Assembly: GCF_900163755.1 (NCBI RefSeq)
Contig: NZ_FUKI01000145.1
Location: 1 to 58,099 of the forward strand
Direction of reading: 5' to 3'
Length of the DNA stretch: 58,099 nucleotides
From: Crenothrix polyspora
GTDB taxonomy: Bacteria > Pseudomonadota > Gammaproteobacteria > Methylococcales > Methylomonadaceae
The notes under the pieces were generated by a model. That model was not told the DNA's origin, ran no database searches, and saw only the letters and a program-made list of their open reading frames with translations. This document shows positions 44,052 through 53,900 of this stretch, in pieces; within the stretch, counting starts at the first letter, position 1, and each line of letters opens with the position of its first letter. Position numbers and translations under genes: made by a program.

Positions 44052-45482
44052 CTAGCTTCGTTGTACTGCAACACCATAAGCACCGGTTCCTGTCGGGCTG
44101 TAGTGCCGCACGCGCACAAAATACATGCCGGGGGTTAATACGCGGACGATCTGAGAATTTTGCCCTGGACCACTGTCATCGTCCTGACTGATAAAGGCAG
44201 TTTGATTATTGGGACCGTTAAGGGTGACAAAGGTATCGGTACTGCCCGAAGTCACTATCGTATAAGTGGCAATCTGTGTAGCGCTAAAGCTGTAGACATC
44301 ACTTTCATTAGCGGCGGCGATATTGCCTTGGATTTGCGGCCCGTTGACGATAATCTCAACCAGATCGGGTTGAGGTTGTGTAGTACCTGTTACCGAAATA
44401 CCATAAGTGCCCGTACCTGTCGTCTGAGCATGCCTGACCCTGACAAAATAAGTGCCTGCCGACAAGTTACTGACTATTTTTGAATTACCTGCCCCGCCGC
44501 TATCATCGTCCTCTGTAACCAAAGTATTTTGACTATTAACCCCAAACAAGGACATAAACACGTCTGTTGAACCTTGTGTCTCAATAATATAGGTCGATGC
44601 CGCTGGCACTGTAAAGCGATACCAATCGACTTCTCCCGCTTGGCTGATGCTTGCTTGCCGAATTGGCGCTCCCACGGTAAGGTCGGTCATTGCTGCGCCC
44701 CTATCGGTATCATAGGTATATCCCAGTGCAACATGGCTCAGCACCCGCGCGGGTGTGGGTGGTGATATTTCGTTATCCCATGGTTGCATAGGGCTATTAA
44801 GATTAAACCGCCCATCCCCCTGAAAGGGCGCATCTGTTGGATGCAGGCTCTGCCAAATAGCCCACAGCCGATCCACATTGCAATGCAATAAAAAAAACGC
44901 AGGGTCATTCGGGGAACTTCGATCTCCTGCAGAACCGCCTATAAATCCGTGTACGATATTATGAATATCCCTTTCCAGATCAACTCTAAAGGCCGAGAAT
45001 GGTGTGCGCGTAAGAACTCTTTGTACGCCATTTGCACTGGGTAGCGTCGCACCAGAGCTAATGGCGCGGGTAAGTTCGACCCTACCGGCTGGGTTGTCGC
45101 GCACCGTTAGTCGCCAACGACCGAACCTGAAAGCGAATGCCCCCGTTTGTACAGCACCGCCTGGCGGCACGCCATTTCCTCCCATAAAGTCAGCACCCCA
45201 AAGCGATGCGGTCAGGCTTCGATCCACCGTCCAATCCCAGTAAGGGAGGCTCACTGAAGGATCAATGCGCTGAAGGTCTAATTCAAGCCGACGCAAAAAT
45301 TCCCGATGCCACGGCAAAAACAGCGCAGTCTCATGAATGCCTGCATTAGCATCGAAAAAAAGATCACGGTGCTGACGCACGTAACGGTCGTAAATACCGT
45401 TGGCTTTGAGCTGTAAGATCGCGTTGACAAATCGAGATTTCTCGTCGGCGGATAGTGTTGCTTGATTTTTCCTGATACCCAT
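44052..45482 (-). CDS. Tyrosinase (type 3 copper oxidase) with two PPC domains
   Basis: A 476-residue protein. Residues 1-215 form a tyrosinase domain with all six copper histidines visible: H38, H50 and H59 (CuA, HETALFLPWHREF) and H174, H178 and H200 (CuB, DIHNIVHGF and FFLLHCNVDRLW). Residues about 265-475 are two pre-peptidase C-terminal (PPC) beta-sandwich repeats, each with an EDDDSGG/QDDDSGP calcium-like loop and a GTYFVRVRH strand. No signal peptide is seen, though PPC domains are usually extracellular. The gene is more GC-rich than its neighbours and stands alone, suggesting transfer. Expected activity: o-hydroxylation of phenols and catechol oxidation. Confidence 0.87.
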   Translation of the reverse strand: MGIRKNQATLSADEKSRFVNAILQLKANGIYDRYVRQHRDLFFDANAGIHETALFLPWHREFLRRLELDLQRIDPSVSLPYWDWTVDRSLTASLWGADFMGGNGVPPGGAVQTGAFAFRFGRWRLTVRDNPAGRVELTRAISSGATLPSANGVQRVLTRTPFSAFRVDLERDIHNIVHGFIGGSAGDRSSPNDPAFFLLHCNVDRLWAIWQSLHPTDAPFQGDGRFNLNSPMQPWDNEISPPTPARVLSHVALGYTYDTDRGAAMTDLTVGAPIRQASISQAGEVDWYRFTVPAASTYIIETQGSTDVFMSLFGVNSQNTLVTEDDDSGGAGNSKIVSNLSAGTYFVRVRHAQTTGTGTYGISVTGTTQPQPDLVEIIVNGPQIQGNIAAANESDVYSFSATQIATYTIVTSGSTDTFVTLNGPNNQTAFISQDDDSGPGQNSQIVRVLTPGMYFVRVRHYSPTGTGAYGVAVQRS

Positions 45483-45967
45483 TTGAGTCTCCTGATTGAA
45501 GCCTACTAAGTAACGCAGCCTGGTTTGGCGTATTGGCTACCGGCGAATACGCCTTACAGGTTACGGGTTAGGTTTTAGACATTAATCTGCGCATATTTCT
45601 ACTTTGAAGCACTGTTTCGTTTCCACCTCATGGCAAACCGTGAAGCAAATATCTTCAAACGACAAGAGGTAACATTGCGCTACTGCGCCGCAGGTGTAGA
45701 CCACAAATTCCCTAGACACACAACTCGGTTTATTGCATGTGCAATCGCAAGGACAGTTTAAAGCTAAGACACGATGTTAAGATAAAGGGATTTATGCGAA
45801 ATATCTGTGAAGTATTCCACACAATATGTAGGTAATTTTTCACACAAATGTTAGAAAATTGCTTACATTTTGAAATGTATTTACAGGCAGGGATAATGTG
45901 TTTTTTCAGGTACACTCAATCTTATCCAAGATAGGAAAAATTGAGCGTTTGGGGATATAGATATTTA
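45483..45967. other. Intergenic region before the tyrosinase gene
   Basis: 485 bases upstream of tyrosinase and downstream of the ABC-F gene. It contains a 27-base palindrome (45527-45553) and an AT-rich stretch near 45780-45900. Short frames here have no coding features I can support. Confidence 0.5.
45527..45553. repeat. 27-base palindrome GGCGTATT...AATACGCC
   Basis: An eight-base stem with an 11-base loop, of the same length and general form as the 41638-41664 palindrome. Likely a remnant of a dispersed repeat; it could also serve as an mRNA hairpin upstream of tyrosinase. Confidence 0.5.
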
Positions 45968-47860
45968 TTAAGCTGACTGCGCCGAAGCAAGCCGATCTTC
46001 AGCTTCCATCCAGGCCTCTTCTGCGTCGTTCAACGCTTTATCTACTTGCATTTTCAGCGCCATTACTTGCTTAAGCCGCGCTTTTTCAGATTCTTCATAA
46101 AGCGACGGTTCTGCCAATTGTTGCTCTAGCTGGCGTTGTTCTTGATGGTATTTTTCCACCGCTTGCTCGGCTTTTTTTAACGCATCGTACAAGGGTTTTT
46201 GTTTAAGCCTATGTTCTGCATCCAACTTACGCTGATCTTTACGCGACACGCTTTGCGCTGCGGGCTCAGCCACACTTTTATTATCAAGCTTTTTTTGCTC
46301 GGTTAACCACACGCGATAATCATCGAGATCGCCATCGAACGGCTGTACTTTGCCGTGTGCGACCAACAAAAACTTATCGGTTACCGAGCGCAATAAATGC
46401 CGATCATGCGAGACCACCACGATTGCACCTTGGTAATCTTGCAGCGCGACACTTAAGGCATGGCGCATTTCCAAATCCAAATGGTTAGTTGGTTCGTCTA
46501 ACAATAACAGATTAGGATTTTGATAGACCAGCAGCGCCAGCACCAAACGGGCTTTTTCGCCGCCAGAAAACGGTTTTACCGGCTCTAAAACCTTATCACC
46601 GCGAAAATCAAAACCACCCAGAAAATTACGTAAATCTTTTTCGGTTGCTTGCTTGTCCAACTGCTGCACATGCCATAGCGGACTTTCATCGGTGTGTAGT
46701 TGTTCTAATTGGTGCTGGGCAAAATAGCCAATTCTTAACGCATCCGCGCCGCGCTTAGTGCCTGTTAACGGGTGCATTTCATCAGCAAGCACCTTAATTA
46801 AGCTGGATTTACCCGCACCATTAGAACCTAATAAACCAATGCGATCCCCTGGAGAAATCGTCAATCCCACTTGTTTAATGATACAGGTTTGCCCGTAACC
46901 AATATCGGCCTTGTCCAGGCTTAATAAGGGATTAGGCATTTTTTCTGGCTTAGGAAAACTAAAGTCAAACGGCGAATCCACATGCGCCATCGCAATCACT
47001 TCCATGCGTTCTAAGGCTTTAATACGGCTTTGCGCTTGCCTGGCTTTGGTGGCTTGCGCCTTAAAACGGGTGATAAAGCTCTGGATATGCGCCATTTCCC
47101 GTTGCTGCTTTTGGTAAGCCGATTGCTGTTGCGAGAGCTTTTCGGCACGCATTTTTTCAAAATCAGAATAGTTACCGGTATAGATTTCGGCTTTATTTTG
47201 CTCAATATGCACGATGTGATCGGTGATAGTATCGAGAAAATCCCGGTCATGCGAAATAAGTAATAACGTGCCAGGGTATTTACACAACCAATCTTGCAGC
47301 CAGATGACCGCATCCAAATCCAAATGGTTGGTCGGTTCATCTAATAACAATACATCAGAGCGACACATGAGCGCTTGCGCCAAATTTAAGCGCATTCGCC
47401 AACCACCGGAAAATGAATTAACAGGACGCTGTTCTTTTTCGGTACTAAAACCCAAACCATTGAGCAAACGTGACGCTCTGGCAGCAGCGGTGTAACCGTC
47501 GATAGTATCTAATAAAGCGTGATATTCGGCGATTTTTAAACCGTCATTGGCGTGTTCAGCTGCGCTAAGCTGCTGCTGTAACCGGCGTAACTCTTGATCA
47601 CCGTCAGTGACGTAATCAATAGCGCTTTGTTCGGTCGCCGAAGTTTCTTGCGCAACGTGCGCAACTTCAAGATCAGGCGGCATGGTAAAATCGCCTTCAT
47701 CGGGGTGTAATTCGTTTTTAACTAGAGCAAACAAACTGGATTTGCCAGCGCCATTTGCGCCAGTAAAGCCCACTTTTTGACCTTTATGGAGAGTAAAAGA
47801 AGCATTGGCGAACAATACGCGCACACCTCTGCGTAAAGCAATATTTTTAAAATTCAGCAT
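45968..47860 (-). CDS. yheS: ABC-F family ATPase YheS-like
   Basis: A 630-residue cytoplasmic protein with two ABC domains and no membrane part, of the ABC-F ribosome-associated group. First domain: Walker A GANGAGKSS, signature NSFSGGWRMR, Walker B LLLDEPTNHLDLD. Second: GSNGAGKSS, PFSGGEKAR, LLLDEPTNHLDLE. A charged linker (ARLHTQKL-free, KLSQQQSAYQKQQREM) lies between, and a C-terminal coiled coil (KKAEQAVEKYHQEQRQLEQQ) ends it. I use the ATG at 47860 (MLNFKN), the family start, rather than 14 codons upstream. Confidence 0.9.
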   Translation of the reverse strand: MLNFKNIALRRGVRVLFANASFTLHKGQKVGFTGANGAGKSSLFALVKNELHPDEGDFTMPPDLEVAHVAQETSATEQSAIDYVTDGDQELRRLQQQLSAAEHANDGLKIAEYHALLDTIDGYTAAARASRLLNGLGFSTEKEQRPVNSFSGGWRMRLNLAQALMCRSDVLLLDEPTNHLDLDAVIWLQDWLCKYPGTLLLISHDRDFLDTITDHIVHIEQNKAEIYTGNYSDFEKMRAEKLSQQQSAYQKQQREMAHIQSFITRFKAQATKARQAQSRIKALERMEVIAMAHVDSPFDFSFPKPEKMPNPLLSLDKADIGYGQTCIIKQVGLTISPGDRIGLLGSNGAGKSSLIKVLADEMHPLTGTKRGADALRIGYFAQHQLEQLHTDESPLWHVQQLDKQATEKDLRNFLGGFDFRGDKVLEPVKPFSGGEKARLVLALLVYQNPNLLLLDEPTNHLDLEMRHALSVALQDYQGAIVVVSHDRHLLRSVTDKFLLVAHGKVQPFDGDLDDYRVWLTEQKKLDNKSVAEPAAQSVSRKDQRKLDAEHRLKQKPLYDALKKAEQAVEKYHQEQRQLEQQLAEPSLYEESEKARLKQVMALKMQVDKALNDAEEAWMEAEDRLASAQSA

Positions 47861-47930
47861 GGGGAGTTGGGGTGGTGTCTTTAAACGGATATAAAAGACC
47901 AATTATCCCATTTTATACGCCAGTTCCCAA

Positions 47931-47958
47931 GCATCAGCTTGAGAACTGGGAACTAGAA
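47931..47958 (-). terminator. Hairpin after pilY1
   Basis: CAGTTCCCAAGC and GCTTGAGAACTG form a 12-position stem (one mismatch) with an ATCA loop, 10 bases beyond the pilY1 stop and before the ABC-F gene. The T run after it in the leftward direction is weak. Confidence 0.55.
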
Positions 47959-47968
47959 AATAGTGTTT

Positions 47969-50900
47969 TTAGTTGGTTATTTCGCGCCAAGAGATTAAAC
48001 CGCTTTTACCACCTTTAACTTTGTAAGTGGAGGTTATACCATTACTACCGCTGAGCGTTTGTTCAGCCGATACCTCAATGACAGTATCTGATGAACTGGA
48101 ACTTACTGTAGCTGACATGGCGGCTCCCAAACCTGCCTCTAAGTTAGTGATAACAATTTCTGCAGCCATCGGTGTTGTAGAACTGGTAGTGGTTACCTTA
48201 TAAAAAACAGTGGCGGGTTTAAAGCCTGAAGCAATACTAAATTGATAAAGATAAGCCTTGCCCGCTGCACAAGGCTCCGACACATCTGGCACTAATACAG
48301 GTAATAACAAGGCATCTTTTACGAGGCTCGATCGTGCGGTAATGGTTGCACCAGTCGGCAGCATTTGTACTTTACCGACAGCAAGCGTTGACACAGGACT
48401 GCTATCCGCTGTGTACACCTGTGGCGTAGCCATATCCCATGCACCTGCTCCACCGACATGTGATTCCCACAAATTTTGCCAAGTAGCAGCCGTCGTATTG
48501 TATTTAAATACAGTAATGCCTGTGCTACTAGTCGCCCATACATAATCTTCACCATTATATTTATAGACACCGACATAAGTGGCTATTTGGTTGTTATAGG
48601 TATTACCAATACTAACCTTACCTGCAAGCACAGTCGCGGCATCCGTGCTGACCGGCATTTTCCAAACCATACCCGCCGTATCCGCAACGTAAAAATAACC
48701 GTTGTCTACAGTCAATTCACTCGAAGGCGTAAAGGGTAAAGCAACCGATGTAGCAGTTGCCCCTGTTGCAATTTTATGCACATAGAGTGTATTGCTTGTG
48801 CCAACTGTCGTCATGTAATTGGCATAACCAGCCATTATGCCACTGCTTGCAATATAGGTTACAACAGGTGCTTGTGCAACAGGAGACGTTGCTCCGGTAA
48901 CTGCGTTAGTCCAGGCGACTAAATCTGGGTATACACTGGGCGGTGTACTGGTGGTGTTTTTCAGTTTTAACGCATAGTGCAAAGCACCGCCTTGTGCCGT
49001 TCCTAGCACATAGCTTGCATAGGCCGTACCGGTGGTTGGCGCATCGGCGATAACAATACCGCCTTTCATATTGCCAGATGACCAAAATGTTGCGTAATTT
49101 TTCAGACTAGAAACAAGCTCTCTGGGCATCCAGCCCCACAAGAACGAACCATCCATGGCATCAAATGCATATAAGTAGCCATCATCGTTTTGCACCAATA
49201 CGCTGGATTTTCGAGTGGCTTGACTATTTTTGTAGGTTACAAAATTAGGATCACCATCGGAGGCGGTTTTTTCGAGCGTTGTATTGGAGGGCGGCGTAAC
49301 GATAATGGGACGCATACTTTGATCGCCAAATATGCCCATGAAGCTGCCTGATGCCCGTCCAGCCAAATAGACACCACCATTGTAAGAGGGGTCTATGGTG
49401 TAATTGATAATATCCACAACCGTTGGCGTTGTTGTTGCAAAAGCCACTGAATCCAGCGCATTAAAATTCACAATAGCACCTGTGCTGCTAGCGGATAATA
49501 ATTGACTGGCACGGTTAGCAGCAGTCATTCTTCCAGTGAAGGGGATGGCGGTATCACTTGAGTTAGCGGCATCCCATAATGGGCTATTGTTAACAAAACC
49601 GGTATTACTAAAGCCATAAGCGGTTAAATGGCCTTCAACAGGCGATAATGTGTAGCCAGCCTGATAAAGCTTTCCACCCGTACCGATTTGTGCTGGCATG
49701 GCGGGCGCTGCTGTAGTTTTCGTTGCTCCGTCTAAACCTGAAAAAACAGCTGTAAATGAATTTAGTAAGCTAGTCGCTGAAGTGGCATTATAAGCCGTAG
49801 ATGTCCCGCCAGCTGCTGCAATGGCATTGGCAGCACTAATGTCGCCAACATTATTACTCAGAATAACCACATGGGTTTTAACACCCATTGCCAGTAACTG
49901 GCCGGCAACTTCAGCGGGTTTTAAAAATTGTTGCGTACCATTCTCATCAACCCAATGGGCATCTTCTTTGCCGTCAAAAAATAACAAAATATTATTGGAT
50001 CGGCAATTTTTAAATGTATCCGTTTTTTTATATTCGGTGTAATAGGCCAATGCACCCAATAAAGAATCGTAAATAGGACTTTGATTGGCATTGTAAGAGC
50101 CATCCATAGTGCTAACGGCAATGCCTTTTCCACCAGCGATAGTTTGAGATGTGGGGTCATAATCCAGCCCTGATTGATCCATTTGCTGTAAGCCCATAAA
50201 GCCTTTTATAGAGGCTCGGTTATCTACATAGCCCAGGCTTGGTGTAGGTAAATCTAAAAACACCCCCATGTGATTTTTTTTTGCTGGTAGGCTATTGGTT
50301 TGTTGCCAGCCTTTGGTAATGAGTTGCCTGTCATTGCGATCAGGGTCGGCTACCCCAGAAGGGTATGCCGCTGATGTCGTTCCTGTTCCAGCAGGCCAAA
50401 CGACTTCAGTGTAAGTGGTTTCACCAGACCAGCCCGATAATGCGCCGTTGTTTAAAGCTAATGTATTACTGCTTGTTCCTGAAAAATAGTTAGGGATAGC
50501 GCTAAAATAAATTTGTGGATTACCCACTGCTTTTGATTTATTGGTAAGCCGTTGAGTAGATTCTCTGTACTGACCTATAAAAGCCCCTGCTGCGGTACCG
50601 TCACCTGAGCAAGTTACCGAACTAAAAGGCTGAGCTGATAAACCGCTGGCATCGAATTTAGGATAATTCCAACTGACATAGGAGACAGTATTATAAGTGT
50701 CAACCGTTGCATAACCATCGGCAACATCCTTATCTGCCAAATAAAAGGTGTTAAATGTGTTACCTTGTGAATTGTAATACGGATAGCATAATTTCCAGGT
50801 CACCAAGGCATTTGTTGCCGATACTGCATTTTTATTGCCTGTCGCACCCGTTGCATTAAAGGTGGTTTTACTACCATAATTTGAATCAGTATAGGTTTGA

Positions 50901-51676
50901 TCGTGTATGGTTGTTGTGGAACTGGTAACCGGACTGCAATCTGGACTAGAATCAGTAATGCTTATAGTATTACACGCTGGGGTTGTTCCTGGTCTATAGG
51001 TAATTTTTGTAGGTAGGCCGTTACTGATACCTGACATATAGGTTGTTGCAGAATCGTCATCGTCAACTACGTTCTGATTGTAGTCATACATATTTTTGCC
51101 AAATTTGGCACTTCTACCCTTAACAGACAAATAGATACGATACCATTCAGTTGCCTTAAAATTTTTGGCAATATTACCATAGTCCATTTTTTGTTGAGTG
51201 GTTGCGCTACCTGTTAGCATACTACTGTCAGCGACTTCCGCTATTGGCCATATACCCCGTGTGTAATACTCTGTTGCAGCAGCCTCCATGCCAAAAGTTT
51301 GCCTGAAAGTAGCAAAGCCTAGATTGATGTTATTGGAAGCAGTACTATTTAATACCGTATTTAATGCCTGCTTGGCTATATACAGCTTTGAGCTGGGCTG
51401 GTCTCCGTATAACGGGTAGGGAAATGCTGTACCGCTGCCATACTGTGTATTTTCACCGGCTATATCATTAAAATGCAATGGGGTTACCGTGGGTAAAGTA
51501 GTATCGTCCAAGCCCCTGTTCATTGAGTAACTATTGCCAAAAATAATCATTAAATTAGGTGCGATTGTCTGCGTAGCTTGGCTATGTGTAGGTAGCAGAC
51601 AGCTAAAAAGAAAAACAAGTAGTGTTACTGGTGCAGTAAATTTTTTATGAATGTGTGATTTGACTAGCGTGTTCAC
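47969..51676 (-). CDS. pilY1: PilY1-like type IV pilus tip protein
   Basis: A 1235-residue secreted protein, the tip adhesin and biogenesis factor of the type IV pilus. A signal peptide (ending near HSQA) precedes a von Willebrand A-like region. The metal-site loop here reads LMIIFGNSYSMNRG, lacking the first Asp of DxSxS. The C-terminal third is the PilY1 beta-propeller (LVQNDDGYLYAFDAMDGSFLWGWMP, then TVDNGYFYVADTAGMVWKMP). I place the start at the GTG at 51676, with a GAGG site and the signal peptide close behind; the longer frame to 51751 would overlap pilX and start with TTG. It is last in the minor pilin operon. Confidence 0.87.
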   Translation of the reverse strand: MNTLVKSHIHKKFTAPVTLLVFLFSCLLPTHSQATQTIAPNLMIIFGNSYSMNRGLDDTTLPTVTPLHFNDIAGENTQYGSGTAFPYPLYGDQPSSKLYIAKQALNTVLNSTASNNINLGFATFRQTFGMEAAATEYYTRGIWPIAEVADSSMLTGSATTQQKMDYGNIAKNFKATEWYRIYLSVKGRSAKFGKNMYDYNQNVVDDDDSATTYMSGISNGLPTKITYRPGTTPACNTISITDSSPDCSPVTSSTTTIHDQTYTDSNYGSKTTFNATGATGNKNAVSATNALVTWKLCYPYYNSQGNTFNTFYLADKDVADGYATVDTYNTVSYVSWNYPKFDASGLSAQPFSSVTCSGDGTAAGAFIGQYRESTQRLTNKSKAVGNPQIYFSAIPNYFSGTSSNTLALNNGALSGWSGETTYTEVVWPAGTGTTSAAYPSGVADPDRNDRQLITKGWQQTNSLPAKKNHMGVFLDLPTPSLGYVDNRASIKGFMGLQQMDQSGLDYDPTSQTIAGGKGIAVSTMDGSYNANQSPIYDSLLGALAYYTEYKKTDTFKNCRSNNILLFFDGKEDAHWVDENGTQQFLKPAEVAGQLLAMGVKTHVVILSNNVGDISAANAIAAAGGTSTAYNATSATSLLNSFTAVFSGLDGATKTTAAPAMPAQIGTGGKLYQAGYTLSPVEGHLTAYGFSNTGFVNNSPLWDAANSSDTAIPFTGRMTAANRASQLLSASSTGAIVNFNALDSVAFATTTPTVVDIINYTIDPSYNGGVYLAGRASGSFMGIFGDQSMRPIIVTPPSNTTLEKTASDGDPNFVTYKNSQATRKSSVLVQNDDGYLYAFDAMDGSFLWGWMPRELVSSLKNYATFWSSGNMKGGIVIADAPTTGTAYASYVLGTAQGGALHYALKLKNTTSTPPSVYPDLVAWTNAVTGATSPVAQAPVVTYIASSGIMAGYANYMTTVGTSNTLYVHKIATGATATSVALPFTPSSELTVDNGYFYVADTAGMVWKMPVSTDAATVLAGKVSIGNTYNNQIATYVGVYKYNGEDYVWATSSTGITVFKYNTTAATWQNLWESHVGGAGAWDMATPQVYTADSSPVSTLAVGKVQMLPTGATITARSSLVKDALLLPVLVPDVSEPCAAGKAYLYQFSIASGFKPATVFYKVTTTSSTTPMAAEIVITNLEAGLGAAMSATVSSSSSDTVIEVSAEQTLSGSNGITSTYKVKGGKSGLISWREITN

Positions 51677-51707
51677 TTTATTCCTCACTTGCTTACAGCA
51701 AAAATCA

Positions 51708-52175
51708 TTAACACAAACGATAAACTGCTTCGCTATCAACCTGCGAACCAACCCCTGAACTTTCTACTGCGTGTAAAAAAATACGATAATATTTGCAATC
51801 ACTGGCCGGTGCTTCTTGTACAATGCGGTAAACGTTAAAACCATTTTTAGTGGTTTTATCACAGCGTAATGTTGTATCTGCATTACCATTGCAACTACTC
51901 CAATACGCCGCTGTAGGGACATTTGGATTGGTTCCGGTTCTATACCAGAGTTGGCTGGAGATGTTAGCCACAACCAAAATGGGCAAGGTCTGCTGCAATA
52001 CAACTTCTGATGCTTGTTTACCACGCGTATGCCAACCTAATGCACCGGTAGTTTGTACGTCATTTTTAACCACCCGCAATGTTGCAACGAAACCTAAGGT
52101 CATTAATAACAACATAAATAACGATAACAGTAAGCTATCACCCCGCTGTTTACTCTGATTACCATGAATTTTCAT
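51708..52175 (-). CDS. pilX: PilX-like minor pilin
   Basis: A 155-residue protein beginning with a short basic leader and RGDSLLLSLFMLLLMTLGF, the hydrophobic helix typical of PilX, which lacks the usual +5 Glu. The rest is a globular domain with conserved cysteines (WSSCNGN, LRCDKTT, SDCKYY, YRLC). The start overlaps the pilW stop (ATGA). It belongs to the pilE-fimU-VWX-Y1 operon and likely helps form the pilus-initiating tip complex. Confidence 0.85.
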   Translation of the reverse strand: MKIHGNQSKQRGDSLLLSLFMLLLMTLGFVATLRVVKNDVQTTGALGWHTRGKQASEVVLQQTLPILVVANISSQLWYRTGTNPNVPTAAYWSSCNGNADTTLRCDKTTKNGFNVYRIVQEAPASDCKYYRIFLHAVESSGVGSQVDSEAVYRLC

Positions 52176-53011
52176 TCGATAGCAAGTGTTGGATTTAATA
52201 AATAAATTTCTTGCTGCACTACCTTAAAATGGTAGTGTGATTGGTCTGGGCTGGTTGGAACCGTGTAAACAGCACCTGTTGCACCACCTTGCCAGCCCGT
52301 ATCTACCCACGGTATAGTTGCAGGAGAAAAGTATTTTTTATCTGGCGATTCACTTCTGGTTAATAGCGCAAGCTTTATACTGCGTAATTTGCAAGCATCC
52401 GCAGCAACAAAACTATTACTATAACTGACAGTACCAGAACTGACTGGGCATGTTCCCGTATCCAAACCAAATTGCAAAGCCATTTGTATAACATTGCTGG
52501 CTATATAGGTATCTGATTTAGGGAAGGCCGTTGGACTAGCAGCACTGTTGGCGAATGTTTGCTCACGGCGTAATAAAGAAACACCGCTTGCAGTGTCTAT
52601 ACTGTATTTAATCTGTATGGTGTCGCTTGCAGACAGCGCCGCATAATTGAGTGTCAATGTAATAGGCGAGGTTGTATAGGTAAGCACTTGACAGGCAGGG
52701 CCAACCGTTCCTGAAATATAACAGGGGCTAGGGGCAGTTCCAGAAGGTACGACACTGGGTGTAGCCAATAGAGTGCCGCAGTCACGACCTACGCAATTAA
52801 GCATATAGCCTACGTTGGCTAAATCCCGTGTCAGTAAAAACAAACTGGTGCGACTGGTTTTGGCAACATCGGTCACATCTTTAATGGTATTAGATTGATG
52901 GGTTGCGTTATTAAGCAACACCGTAGTAATAATGCCAAAGATTACCGCTATCACCAACGCCACCATAAACTCAATGACACTGAAACCTTTTGTTTTTATA
53001 GGGCTCATCAT
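52172..53011 (-). CDS. pilW: PilW-like minor pilin
   Basis: A 279-residue prepilin with leader MMSPIKTKG and GFSVIEFMVALVIAVIFG (Glu at +5), then a large C-terminal beta domain with cysteine pairs (NCVGRDC, PCYISGTVGPAC). Start ATG shares one base with the pilV stop (TAATG); a longer frame to 53101 overlaps pilV heavily and is rejected. The stop overlaps pilX. Confidence 0.86.
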   Translation of the reverse strand: MMSPIKTKGFSVIEFMVALVIAVIFGIITTVLLNNATHQSNTIKDVTDVAKTSRTSLFLLTRDLANVGYMLNCVGRDCGTLLATPSVVPSGTAPSPCYISGTVGPACQVLTYTTSPITLTLNYAALSASDTIQIKYSIDTASGVSLLRREQTFANSAASPTAFPKSDTYIASNVIQMALQFGLDTGTCPVSSGTVSYSNSFVAADACKLRSIKLALLTRSESPDKKYFSPATIPWVDTGWQGGATGAVYTVPTSPDQSHYHFKVVQQEIYLLNPTLAIE

Positions 53012-53442
53012 TAATACCCCACTTGCAGCACAAAAGTTTGACTGTGGCTTATTTTTTTCTGCCAGTTCAGCGTTAAAGTGATTGTGCTGGGTGCTGTGCA
53101 AAGTAAGAGAGCCGTGCAGGCCACGCCATCTTTATTAACGGCCGTTGTGCTTGCAGACCCTTGTGGCAAGGCATTGGTCAGCTGTGCTACCCAGTCAATA
53201 AGGGGCGCACTTGTTTGTGTTGTTGCAGAAGAAAAATTGTGCATTTGTGACAACAAGACGGGCGAGGCTGATAAGGTTGAACGCATTGATTCAGCCAGCA
53301 CACCAGCACTGGTGAAATATTCATTGTCGCCTAAATTAGCATTGATTTTTAAATACGCACTGGCCAACGAAAGCATACCAAAAGTAAACACCAAAAATGC
53401 TATCAAGGTATTTAGTAATGTAAAACCGTCATTATGTTTCAT
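53011..53442 (-). CDS. pilV: PilV-like minor pilin
   Basis: A 143-residue prepilin with a short leader (MKHNDG) and FTLLNTLIAFLVFTFGML. The mature N-terminus has Asn instead of Glu at +5. The VLAESMRSTLSASP segment matches PilV (LLESMRASP-like). Its position between fimU and pilW fits. Start overlaps the fimU stop (ATGA). Confidence 0.8.
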   Translation of the reverse strand: MKHNDGFTLLNTLIAFLVFTFGMLSLASAYLKINANLGDNEYFTSAGVLAESMRSTLSASPVLLSQMHNFSSATTQTSAPLIDWVAQLTNALPQGSASTTAVNKDGVACTALLLCTAPSTITLTLNWQKKISHSQTFVLQVGY

Positions 53443-53900
53443 TGCGCTTTTACCGTTAAATCACCTGATCCGAGCAAGGTTAGTAACCAGGCTCTGCTTG
53501 TGCCCGTGGCGCTAATTGTTGCCGTAAAAGCACCCGCTGTGCTGAATCCCATACCATTAAAAACAGGTGGTAAACCGCTAAAAACACAGGCCACACCGTT
53601 ATAATTAGCAAGATTAGCCGTAGTCATTTGATGGATAGCGCTAATACTCCACTCACAAACAGTATTACTGGCAATACTAACGTTTACACCTTGGTTGGTG
53701 CTCAATGCATTATTACGCGCCCACTCAAAATCCGTTTTAAGCGCAGCCACCATCGCTAAAGCACGGTGTTCGGCAATACTGCTACGCATGATAGGCGTTG
53801 CCATAGCGATTACTATGCCGGCTATAACCAACGTTATCACTAATTCAATAATGGTGAATCCCCGTTGTTTTACAGCATCAATCCTACGCCTACCTACCAT
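53439..53900 (-). CDS. fimU: FimU/FimT-type (GspH-like) minor pilin
   Basis: A 153-residue prepilin with an unusually basic leader ([14 protein letters not shown]) and [19 protein letters not shown] (Glu at +5). The following [22 protein letters not shown] is the GspH/FimT-type segment. The start overlaps the pilE stop by 7 bases. In the operon it sits in the pseudopilin H position that primes the pilus. Confidence 0.87.
   Translation of the reverse strand: MVGRRRIDAVKQRGFTIIELVITLVIAGIVIAMATPIMRSSIAEHRALAMVAALKTDFEWARNNALSTNQGVNVSIASNTVCEWSISAIHQMTTANLANYNGVACVFSGLPPVFNGMGFSTAGAFTATISATGTSRAWLLTLLGSGDLTVKAQ

Noticed and set aside
45730-45915. 61-codon leftward frame upstream of the ABC-F gene
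   Set aside because: AT-rich, no ribosome site and no recognisable features.
51677-51751. N-terminal extension of pilY1 to 51751
   Set aside because: It begins with TTG, overlaps pilX, and pushes the signal peptide about 50 residues inward.
52172-53101. Longer version of pilW starting at 53101
   Set aside because: It would overlap pilV by 90 bases and place 30 hydrophilic residues before the prepilin leader; the ATG at 53011 gives a proper leader.
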